Assembly (NCBI RefSeq): GCF_016908875.1
Contig: NZ_JAFBES010000006.1
Coordinates: 1 to 64,000, forward strand
Source: Bacillus ectoiniformans
Lineage (GTDB): Bacteria > Bacillota > Bacilli > Bacillales > Domibacillaceae
Reading direction: 5' to 3'
DNA length: 64,000 nucleotides
Position 1 is the first letter of the stretch; every line of letters begins with the position of its first letter. Positions 44,142-50,852 of this stretch are shown one piece after another. The translations under genes and the position numbers were made by a program. The notes below the pieces were generated by a model that worked only from the letters and a program-made list of their open reading frames with translations, was not told where the DNA came from and ran no database searches.

Positions 44142-45318
44142 TTTCGTCTCTCCCTTTCTGTTTGTACTCTTTCAGCTGTTCTTGTACATGCTCTGGCAGA
44201 TCATAAAAGTCATCTTTTCTCGATTTACTGAAGCCAGACATATGGATTCCGTTCATTGTTGTAATTGGATTTTCTTCTTTTGGCGTGTTTTCATCTATAT
44301 TCATCTGTTTCATGACACGGATTCGTCTCCGGCAAGCAGGACAGTAATCTGATAAAAATGATCCATCCGCAAGCTGCAAATCAAAGCTTTGCACTTCTAG
44401 AATTCCTTTGACATCCGTAATCTGATCATCTGAGCTATACATATCTCCGCAACGCTTACAAGGACGCGTATCTACATTGACTTCTTCTTGATAATTCAGC
44501 GGCACAGCTGTGGCCAGCGGTCTGATTGGGAAATGAAATAGCTTGCCAAATGGGAAATACACTAAGAGCACAACAACTGTCACTTGATGGACCAATGTTA
44601 AATAATGATGCATAAAGCCATCTAACAGCGCATAAGAGACCGTTAATATTAAACCAGTTCCTGTGACAGCTAGTAAAAGGTATAAAGGAAATAAATCGAA
44701 TTCCGTTCGCTGAGTAACTTTCACATCTTGATTGACAATTCTTCTGGCAAGAGCCATCGATACGCCAATGAGCACCATGACAGCCGTAATATTCAAGCCA
44801 TTATAGACCATTTCAGCAAAAAGCCCGTGGGCAGCCATTGAGATGGTCTCAACTCCCATCACCACAATCACATAGGTTTCAGGGTCAACTAATTCGAAGT
44901 GCATCCAGCCGAATGTTAAACCAAATGTAATAGCGAACGAACCAATGCAGCCCCAAGCAATTAAGAAATGCTGCACGCCTCGATAAATGCCGCGTTTAAA
45001 AATAAATTTTTGCAAAATGATGTTATCAAATGCTGTTTTTATGATTGAGCTGATATTTCTTTTCTTCCGCTTACTTTGTTTTAAATTGGTAAAACTTCGC
45101 TTAACGACTTGCTGGGTGGCCGGACGAATAAGCCAAGCACACATCCGGATGGTTAATCCAATAGCGAAAATCAGGGATGAAATTAAGTACCCCAGCAAGG
45201 CCATATCAAAATGAAGAAATTGTTCCGTTCCTACCCACACCGAGAATAATAGAATTAAAATGACAAAAAACGCATACTTGCTAGTCTTCGAATAAAAAGA
45301 ACGTTCAAGCGTCTTCAT
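44134..45318 (-). CDS. Cytochrome b-like membrane subunit with Zn-ribbon-type tail
   Basis: 394 residues. About six to seven helices. Histidines in GVQHFLIAWG (about 118), MAAHGLF, MHHYLTLVHQ and FGKLFHFPIRP sit in or near membrane segments, as heme b ligands in NarI-like quinol oxidases. A cytoplasmic tail follows with CKRCGDMY and CPACRRR, a four-cysteine metal or Fe-S site. It is the first gene of the operon, so likely the quinol-oxidising anchor. The heme assignment is inference from His placement. Confidence 0.75.
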   Translation of the reverse strand: MKTLERSFYSKTSKYAFFVILILLFSVWVGTEQFLHFDMALLGYLISSLIFAIGLTIRMCAWLIRPATQQVVKRSFTNLKQSKRKKRNISSIIKTAFDNIILQKFIFKRGIYRGVQHFLIAWGCIGSFAITFGLTFGWMHFELVDPETYVIVVMGVETISMAAHGLFAEMVYNGLNITAVMVLIGVSMALARRIVNQDVKVTQRTEFDLFPLYLLLAVTGTGLILTVSYALLDGFMHHYLTLVHQVTVVVLLVYFPFGKLFHFPIRPLATAVPLNYQEEVNVDTRPCKRCGDMYSSDDQITDVKGILEVQSFDLQLADGSFLSDYCPACRRRIRVMKQMNIDENTPKEENPITTMNGIHMSGFSKSRKDDFYDLPEHVQEQLKEYKQKGRDENE

Positions 45319-45398
45319 AAAGAGCCCCCCTGTGACATTTATTACATATAAAAAAATAATCCTTTGTTAGTTTTTTAATAACGGCTTAGCCGAGTAAT

Positions 45399-45448
45399 TG
45401 ACATCATTGTATAAAATGTATGACGTCTCGACTGTGAGGTACGTCACA
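45399..45448 (-). promoter_or_regulatory. Fnr-dependent promoter of the molybdo-reductase operon
   Basis: Perfect box TGTGA-GGTACG-TCACA (45433-45448). On the minus strand TACAAT (45411-45406) puts it at -41.5 from a start at 45399. No matching -10 is seen toward the mrp-like gene. Confidence 0.8.
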
Positions 45449-45490
45449 TGCGTACAATTTTTTCAAAAATAGACAAATGAGGTGTTAAAT

Positions 45491-46228
45491 GTGTTATCTG
45501 GAAACGTCATTGCCATCACTAGCGGAAAAGGCGGAGTGGGCAAATCAACTGTTTCTGTTAATTTAGCGATCGCCCTCTCAAGAATGGGGAAAAATGTTGC
45601 CCTAATTGATCTTGATATTTATGGATTTAGCGTGCCAAAAATAATGAATCTCGAAAACAGGCCGAAAACGTTTAACGGCAAGATTATTCCGGTAGAATCT
45701 CATGGTGTGAAAGTCATGTCGATGGGATTTTTAATTAAAAATAACGAACCGGTCGTATGGAGAGGTCCCATGCTTGGAAAAATGGTCGAGCATTTCTCAA
45801 AAGATGTCATGTGGGGAGAATTAGATTACATTCTTTTAGATATGCCGCCTGGCACAGGTGATGTAGCGCTTGATATGCACCACTTTATCCCAGAAAGCAA
45901 AGAAATTATTGTCACCACTCCACATCAAACCGCGACACACGTGGCAGAACGTGCCGGAACTATGGCTTTAAAAGCGAAACATGAAGTGCTTGGTGTCGTT
46001 GAAAACATGTCGTTCTTCCAGCCTCGAGACAGTGACAAACAATATTATTTATTTGGCAAAGGCGGAGGTGCAGACTTAGCCGATGCCCTTCATACAAGCC
46101 TTTTGGCTCAGCTGCCGATAGAAGAACTGGATGAAGAAACAGAAACTGGGGGCATCTATGAAGAAGGATCTTCTCTCTATCGCCACTTTGATCAGCTGGC
46201 TGAAAAAGTTGATTCTCTCATTAAATAA
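45491..46228 (+). CDS. Mrp/ApbC-type P-loop Fe-S carrier ATPase
   Basis: About 245 residues from GTG 45491, six bases after GAGGTG. Deviant Walker A GKGGVGKSTVS, then LIDLDIYGFSVPKIM, DYILLDMPPGTGD and KHEVLGVVENMSFF are Mrp/NBP35 blocks. The DUF59 N-terminal domain of longer Mrp (such as SalA) is missing, as is the usual CxxC near the C-terminus. Divergent from the reductase operon, so a role in assembling its many Fe-S clusters is plausible. Confidence 0.88.
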   Translation: MLSGNVIAITSGKGGVGKSTVSVNLAIALSRMGKNVALIDLDIYGFSVPKIMNLENRPKTFNGKIIPVESHGVKVMSMGFLIKNNEPVVWRGPMLGKMVEHFSKDVMWGELDYILLDMPPGTGDVALDMHHFIPESKEIIVTTPHQTATHVAERAGTMALKAKHEVLGVVENMSFFQPRDSDKQYYLFGKGGGADLADALHTSLLAQLPIEELDEETETGGIYEEGSSLYRHFDQLAEKVDSLIK

Positions 46229-46242
46229 TTGTTGAACGACCG

Positions 46243-46283
46243 AAAAAACTTCCCTTCATCTATAATGAATGGGAAGTTTTTTT
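46243..46283. terminator. Bidirectional terminator between the mrp-like gene and ywiC
   Basis: AAAAAACTTCCC and GGGAAGTTTTTTT arms with an extended ATGAA/TTCAT pairing inside. Confidence 0.8.
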
Positions 46284-46287
46284 GTGG

Positions 46288-47004
46288 TTAGATAGACATC
46301 CATATGATCACCATAAAAAATGCGGAGTTGGCAATTTCAAGTATTCCTACTTTCATGATAGAGATATTTTTTCCGTAAAGAAAGAATGCTCTTATTACAC
46401 TCGGAAGAAAAGCAAGTACAAGTAATCTGGGTTCTGCATATACTCCCACACCGATTAATAAGAGTAGATGGTATGTCCATGAGTAAAGCCGAAACATTTG
46501 ATTTTTCTTCTCGCGAATCATCGTCTTTACAAAAAACGTACTGCCTAGAAAAAATAAAAACGAAAGCAAAGTGATAAAAAATGCGGTGAGGTCAAGTGTA
46601 CCGCTGCCTAAATAATAACTTGCCAATCCGCCTATACAAAAAGCGATGATGGCTGTTACGTCGTTAGTAAACGCGCGTTCTTTTTTATTCTTCGCAAAGA
46701 TCATATTAATAACAAACAATGGCAGCATCATTCCTCCAAACATGAGCATCGTCCAGTCATACACAAGAACAATAGCCAAAAAGCAAAGTGCAACAGAGAA
46801 ATAGATCCCTGCCCATTTCATATGCAGTTTCTTTTTCTTTCCTTTCACGTACATCAAAAATGGATAGGTCGCTAAATAAAGAAACATCCATCCGAGAAAC
46901 AATGAAATATGAACAAATCTAAATCCTCCTGCCGCCGCCCCCAGTAAAAATGGAACCAAGAGCATTGCCCATGCACCATGCTGTTTAGGTAGCAATAGTT
47001 TCAT
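46288..47004 (-). CDS. ywiC: YwiC-like membrane protein
   Basis: About 238 residues from ATG 47004, which follows GGTGA by six; an ATG at 47022 lacks a site. The start LLLPKQHGAWAMLLVPFLLG is the family hallmark, followed by about seven more helices. YwiC is encoded near fnr and nar genes in B. subtilis; its function is unknown to me. An Fnr box at 47064-47079 with TAAAAT at the class II distance supports anaerobic expression. Confidence 0.85.
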   Translation of the reverse strand: MKLLLPKQHGAWAMLLVPFLLGAAAGGFRFVHISLFLGWMFLYLATYPFLMYVKGKKKKLHMKWAGIYFSVALCFLAIVLVYDWTMLMFGGMMLPLFVINMIFAKNKKERAFTNDVTAIIAFCIGGLASYYLGSGTLDLTAFFITLLSFLFFLGSTFFVKTMIREKKNQMFRLYSWTYHLLLLIGVGVYAEPRLLVLAFLPSVIRAFFLYGKNISIMKVGILEIANSAFFMVIIWMSI

Positions 47005-47029
47005 TTTTTTCACCCACTTCATGATTTGA

Positions 47030-47113
47030 TAATTTCATTTTATAAAAATGCCTGAATTATTCATGTGATTTACTTCACATAAATAGAGGGAATTTTTTTA
47101 TATGATCAAAGTA
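47030..47113. promoter_or_regulatory. Divergent Fnr promoter for ywiC and the small transcript
   Basis: Perfect box TGTGA-TTTACT-TCACA (47064-47079). Rightward TATGAT (47101-47106, start 47113) and leftward TAAAAT (47042-47037, start 47030) both sit at the class II distance from the same box. Confidence 0.8.
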
Positions 47114-47276
47114 TGAACCAATCGGTACTTAAAACATTCAGGGAGGTATGGAAAGTGAGCCTGCTTGTGTATATATACCAAAAGCGATGCGGAAAAAGAA
47201 AAGACAGCCAGCAGGTTAACATTTTTTTGTAAATATAGCTTTATTGGGCTCATTCAAAAGTGAGCTCTCTTTTTTA
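47113..47276 (+). ncRNA. Candidate Fnr-activated small transcript
   Basis: A predicted transcript of about 160 nt from the Fnr promoter to a terminator: GGGCTCATT (47246-47254), CAAA, AGTGAGCTC (47259-47267), then TCTTTTTTA. No long gene lies inside. It contains a good ribosome site (GGGAGG, 47141-47146) and short frames, so it may be a regulatory RNA, a micropeptide mRNA or both. It is not a match to any RNA family I recognise. Confidence 0.5.
47155..47232 (+). CDS. Possible 25-residue peptide in the Fnr transcript
   Basis: GTG 47155 follows GGGAGG by eight bases. The peptide begins MSLLVYIYQKRCGKRKD, with a short hydrophobic start and a basic middle. An overlapping ATG at 47148 in another frame would give a 23-residue basic peptide but lies too close to the ribosome site. 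Coding is unproven. Confidence 0.35.
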   Translation: MSLLVYIYQKRCGKRKDSQQVNIFL

Positions 47277-47344
47277 TCATGGTTATCTCAGCTAACCTAA
47301 GGGTATGTCATGTTAATAATCATTTTTTTAATGGAGGGATCAAG

Positions 47345-48145
47345 ATGGGCGTTTTTCAAAGCAAACTTTTAGAGAATCAGCACATTTTATTGACCGGTGC
47401 TACTGGAGGGATCGGCTGGGAGACGGCAAAGTCAATAGTTGCTGCTGGAGGAAGCCTGACGATTACCGGCCGCGATGAGGAAAAATTAACACAGTTAAAA
47501 AATGAGTGTGAAACGATCAATTCCGAAGCAAAAATTCTTGCAATAGCAGCTGACCTAACGAATGAACAAGACCGCAAACGTCTGGTAGATTCAGCTATTC
47601 AAAGCATCGGAGCCATTACGGGACTGGTTAACTCAGCTGGTATTGGTGGAGGAAATACGATCGAACAGCTTTCAGAAGACCAATTGCGCAGCATCATGGA
47701 AGTCAACTTCTTTTCAACCGTTTTCCTGACACAGCTTGTATACCAGCATATGCAGGAACAAAGAAAAGGCTCGATCGTTAACCTTTCTTCCCTTTCAGGA
47801 CTCCGCGGACCTAAAGGTAATGGTGCATACAGCGCATCTAAATTCGCCATCACGGGTTTCACCCATTCCATGGCTTTAGAAGCGATTGATTATAACATTC
47901 GGGTAAACGCCGTATGTCCCGGCTATGTTGATACGGAAATGGCCCGAAACAGCATCAAGAGAAAAGCTGACGAAAATGGCTTTACGTACGAAGATCAGTT
48001 GCAAAAGTCCAAAGATCTGATTCCTTCAAAAAAATGGATTGCCCCGTCAGAAGTGGCTAACTCGATTATTTTTTTATTAAGTGATGCCGCGGAAAATATT
48101 GTTGGTGAATCGCTGAAGATCTCAGGCGGAAGCGTATTAAGGTGA
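47345..48145 (+). CDS. Short-chain dehydrogenase/reductase
   Basis: 266 residues from ATG 47345, after GGAGGG. The cofactor loop is TGATGGIGWE, then NSAG-type NSAGIGGGN, catalytic Ser in NLSSLSGLRG, and YSASKF (Tyr-x-x-x-Lys), with NAVCPGYVDTEM. A classical SDR using NAD(P); TGRDEEK after strand 2 hints at NADP. Resembles FabG-type 3-oxoacyl reductases, but substrate is unknown. Separated from the Fnr transcript by its terminator. Confidence 0.88.
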   Translation: MGVFQSKLLENQHILLTGATGGIGWETAKSIVAAGGSLTITGRDEEKLTQLKNECETINSEAKILAIAADLTNEQDRKRLVDSAIQSIGAITGLVNSAGIGGGNTIEQLSEDQLRSIMEVNFFSTVFLTQLVYQHMQEQRKGSIVNLSSLSGLRGPKGNGAYSASKFAITGFTHSMALEAIDYNIRVNAVCPGYVDTEMARNSIKRKADENGFTYEDQLQKSKDLIPSKKWIAPSEVANSIIFLLSDAAENIVGESLKISGGSVLR

Positions 48146-48216
48146 TTTTCTTACTATAGAATGGTTCTGCAGATTCCCGTTCATAATAAACCTGTATGAA
48201 AGAATGGAGGGAATGT

Positions 48217-48396
48217 ATGAACGTTCAGCGAGCGAAAGAAATAGCCGAATCACCAATAATGGCGAATGTTTTATTTAACGGTGTTCCAGTCTATATCCAG
48301 CATGTTGATGATGAAGAAGCCACTGCAAGAGTCTATCCTCTTGATCAGCCTGAAAATGAGTACAGTATAGCTCTTGATCAATTAGTGGAAAAATAA
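48217..48396 (+). CDS. sspH: Small acid-soluble spore protein H
   Basis: 59 residues from ATG 48217, which has GGAGG upstream. MNVQRAKEIAESP, FNGVPVYIQHVDDE and ARVYPLDQPENE match SspH closely. A minor spore-core protein made in the forespore. It shows that the host forms endospores. Confidence 0.93.
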   Translation: MNVQRAKEIAESPIMANVLFNGVPVYIQHVDDEEATARVYPLDQPENEYSIALDQLVEK

Positions 48397-48407
48397 ATGA
48401 CTATGGA

Positions 48408-48444
48408 AACCCCTAAACATCATCCTTTGTTTAGGGGGTTTTTT
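48408..48444 (+). terminator. sspH terminator
   Basis: AACCCCTAAACA (48408-48419) pairs with TGTTTAGGGG (48428-48437), then a T-rich run. Confidence 0.8.
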
Positions 48445-48460
48445 ATTACCCAAAAAGAAA

Positions 48461-48488
48461 TCAAGGTACGCCAATTGGCGCACCTTGA
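48461..48488. repeat. Near-perfect 28-bp palindrome
   Basis: TCAAGGTACGCC, AATT, GGCGCACCTTGA. It has no T run, so it is not a clear terminator. It may be the border of the duplicated region that follows. Confidence 0.5.
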
Positions 48489-48513
48489 TCATATGCAAGA
48501 ATCAAAAGGTTGA

Positions 48514-48763
48514 TACGACATGTACCTGCTCTTTGACAAACACCTCATTTGCATGATAAATGATTGACATTGAGAAATTCTAGACTGGGTTCATTCGATA
48601 TACGCCCAAAGCCTTCACCCCATTTAGAGATTTCATTCTTTAGGTTTCTACGACTTGTACCTGCTCTCCGACAAACACCTCATTTGCATGAATGATTTGA
48701 CATTGAGAAATTCTAGACTGGGTCAGTTCGATGTACGTCCAAAGCCTTCACCCCATTTGGAGT
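48514..48763. repeat. Tandem direct repeat, two copies of about 115 bp at 135-bp spacing
   Basis: Copies at about 48514-48630 and 48649-48763 share long identical blocks (ACAAACACCTCATTTGCATG, GACATTGAGAAATTCTAGAC, AAAGCCTTCACCCCATTT). They differ by small indels and substitutions. The minus strand reads partly protein-like (EVFVGEQVQVVE) but with stops. Origin unknown; no gene supported here. Confidence 0.7.
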
Positions 48764-48935
48764 TTTCGTCCTTGCACTAATTATAATGGCCACTTAAAGC
48801 AAATCTTATACAGCTCCACCCCAAAAAATTTTAAACATGCTGACCCAATAATTACCCTTATAAAAACAAACACAAAAACCACAATAGTACAGACACAACT
48901 GTTTGTGTCTATCACTAAACTTCGGAGGGATTATG

Positions 48936-49103
48936 ATGGGAAAAAGAAATAAGTCGAAACGTTTTGTTCAACAAGGCAAAAATGCTGTTGCTAAGCATGA
49001 CGAACGATTTCCTTACCACATGACTTACTCTGAAGCTGAGGCTGGAAAGTTTACCAGCAGCAACACCGAAGAAAATCCCGATATGACGTTGGGAGGGTTT
49101 TAA
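48936..49103 (+). CDS. Small hydrophilic protein, unknown (55 aa)
   Basis: From the second of two adjacent ATGs, seven bases after GGAGGG. Basic N-terminus (MGKRNKSKRF), acidic C-terminal half ending MTLGGF. No family recognised; size and composition suit a minor spore or cytosolic small protein. It is followed two bases later by the next small gene. Confidence 0.7.
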   Translation: MGKRNKSKRFVQQGKNAVAKHDERFPYHMTYSEAEAGKFTSSNTEENPDMTLGGF

Positions 49104-49105
49104 AA

Positions 49106-49291
49106 ATGGGTAACAGACTTTTTCAAGAAGCCAGAAACTTTGTTAATCAAGCAACTGCCAGCCGTGAACAAAAAGATATTGATATTGCAAAAAACAGTCT
49201 TTCTTCCGCTTACGCCAACTCCACATTAGCAGAACAAAAACAGTTAAGCGAGCTGCAGGAGCAGTTAAGACAAGTTGATCAAACCAAATAG
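49106..49291 (+). CDS. DUF3813-like small protein
   Basis: 61 residues: MGNRLFQEARNFVNQA, then NSLSSAYANSTLAEQKQL. This fits the short helical DUF3813 family of Bacillaceae, as I recall it. Function unknown. Ribosome site GGGAGGG lies in the end of the preceding gene, so the two are co-expressed. Confidence 0.75.
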   Translation: MGNRLFQEARNFVNQATASREQKDIDIAKNSLSSAYANSTLAEQKQLSELQEQLRQVDQTK

Positions 49292-49302
49292 TGATTGAAA
49301 CA

Positions 49303-49342
49303 ACAAAAAGAAGCTGAGCAAATTCAGCTTCTTTTTGTTCTG
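49303..49342. terminator. Bidirectional terminator
   Basis: AAAAAGAAGCTGA and TCAGCTTCTTTTT arms around a GCAAAT loop, between the DUF3813-like gene and the convergent lipoprotein gene. Confidence 0.85.
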
Positions 49343-49346
49343 TTGT

Positions 49347-50003
49347 TTACTCATGCCACACCATTTCATCTTTAATAATATCTACGCTTGGTTCAAATCC
49401 GTCTCCATATTCAATTGGATATTGGTACATAAACAAATACTTCTGGCCATTTTTTTCAAAAACGGAAGCATAACCAACAATATCCTCTTTTTTAAGTGAA
49501 TATTCTTCTTGAGATTGTTCAAACTTCATTTCACTTGCGTCTGACAAGGTAAAGCCTTCTGACTCTAGCTTTTCTTTAACATTCGCATCTTCTAGCTGAT
49601 CTATGTGTAACTTAGCCTGTTCATTCTTACTTCCATCTGTATTTTTCGCATACGCTAACAGTTCATCTTCTTTATCTTCAAATGTTAAATTTTCTGGCAC
49701 ATACGTAGAAAAGCCAAGTTCTTTGCTTTGATAGAGATACGCTTTTCTTTCATCCTCCATGCCCTCTACCATCACTTTCACCGTTTTTTCTTGTTCTAGT
49801 TCAGGTAAAGGCTTTTCTGACTCAGTGTTCTCGTTCTCTTTCACTTCTTCATTTCCTTGATCCGGTTCTTCTGCCTGTTGCTCTTCCTCCTCAACCACTA
49901 CCACATTTTCCTCTTCTTTTTCTGCAGGTGCCTCAGCATTTTGTGAGCAGGCAGCTAACCCAAGCATACTTGCGACTACCCCTGCTTTCCAAATATAATT
50001 CAT
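49347..50003 (-). CDS. Lipoprotein of unknown function
   Basis: About 218 residues from ATG 50003, which has GGGAGG upstream. The lipobox is LAAC at about 14-17, so it is lipidated and membrane-attached outside. A long Glu-rich linker (about 25-70) precedes a folded domain (ELGFSTYVPENLTFEDKED, KYLFMYQYPIEYGDG). No family recognised with certainty. Confidence 0.82.
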   Translation of the reverse strand: MNYIWKAGVVASMLGLAACSQNAEAPAEKEEENVVVVEEEEQQAEEPDQGNEEVKENENTESEKPLPELEQEKTVKVMVEGMEDERKAYLYQSKELGFSTYVPENLTFEDKEDELLAYAKNTDGSKNEQAKLHIDQLEDANVKEKLESEGFTLSDASEMKFEQSQEEYSLKKEDIVGYASVFEKNGQKYLFMYQYPIEYGDGFEPSVDIIKDEMVWHE

Positions 50004-50129
50004 CCCTATTCCTCCCATAATTTTATTTTATTATATTTTTATCCATATATATCCTCTAACCTATCTTAAATGATCTAAACATTTTTTTAAACTGATACGC
50101 CAATTTTTTCCCGTGAAAAAAATAAAAAA

Positions 50130-50152
50130 GGTGACCCTAGAGAGAGATCACC
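50130..50152 (-). terminator. Terminator of the 72-residue gene
   Basis: GGTGA and TCACC arms, followed on the minus strand by T6 and a further T run. Short stem. Confidence 0.5.
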
Positions 50153-50194
50153 GCTTATATCCAATATTAAAATTTATATTTCCATAAATTATGT

Positions 50195-50413
50195 TCAGTT
50201 AATTACTTTCTTAATCGCGGATTCTGCCTCTTTAATACTATCGTACTGTTGAATGATATGACTTTGAATAAACTCCACTTGTATGGTTGAGGTATTCTTT
50301 ACACAACGGATGGTGAGATATGGCTCGCCGTTTTTTTTATAGGTGTGCAAGATTTCAACTTGGTTGAAGTAGCATAAAGTTTCCAGCATGACTTTTAAAT
50401 AATTCGCTGTCAT
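50195..50413 (-). CDS. Small unknown protein (72 aa)
   Basis: ATG 50413 has AAAGGAG upstream. The sequence looks like a compact alpha/beta protein (YLKVMLETLCYFNQVEILHTY, then YLTIRCVKNTSTIQVEFI). No family recognised. Single-gene unit. Confidence 0.65.
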   Translation of the reverse strand: MTANYLKVMLETLCYFNQVEILHTYKKNGEPYLTIRCVKNTSTIQVEFIQSHIIQQYDSIKEAESAIKKVIN

Positions 50414-50852
50414 CTTAGTACTCCTTTCTCATAGCAAGAAGAAATCGACTTATGCATAAACCCGGCTATTCATTAGATTAAATTAAATATACCATATAAT
50501 GAATGATTCGTGTAAAAATTGTAGAAAATTCAGATAATTTTAATATTTATTGCTAATAATCAGATATTCTACAAATATTAATAGCAAAAGGCTGTTTAAT
50601 TGTGTTTATATTTCCAACCAAAATATCCCACAGGCCATTCTTTCGAGCGCTATATCAGAAGTTAGGTATCAAAGGACAAATTAGCTGCTTATCTATTTAA
50701 TCTCCATTATTTTTATTTCACTTTATTCAAAAAGTCCTAACCTCTATCATTTTCCGAATATAATACAAAAAATAAGCAATTAGTTGCAGGTCTAAGAATA
50801 CACTTGTTACTAAGGGATAATATCAAGAAAAAACAGAAAAAGGTGTGGGTCT
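50414..50852. other. Intergenic region upstream of the pel operon
   Basis: AT-rich, no gene seen. A TATAAT at 50759-50764 may be the -10 of the pel promoter, but no convincing -35 is 17 bases upstream, so an activator or an alternative sigma factor may be needed. Confidence 0.4.

Noticed and set aside
45433-45482. Fnr box as activator of the mrp-like gene
   Set aside because: At the class II distance the plus strand has only TAGACA, and the start would fall nine bases from the GTG. The minus-strand assignment is much better.
47279-47344. Longer N-terminus for the SDR protein
   Set aside because: The ATG at 47279 directly follows a terminator and has no ribosome site. ATG 47345 follows GGAGGG.
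48514-48763. CRISPR array
   Set aside because: Only two long diverged copies, no short repeats with regular unique spacers and no cas genes.
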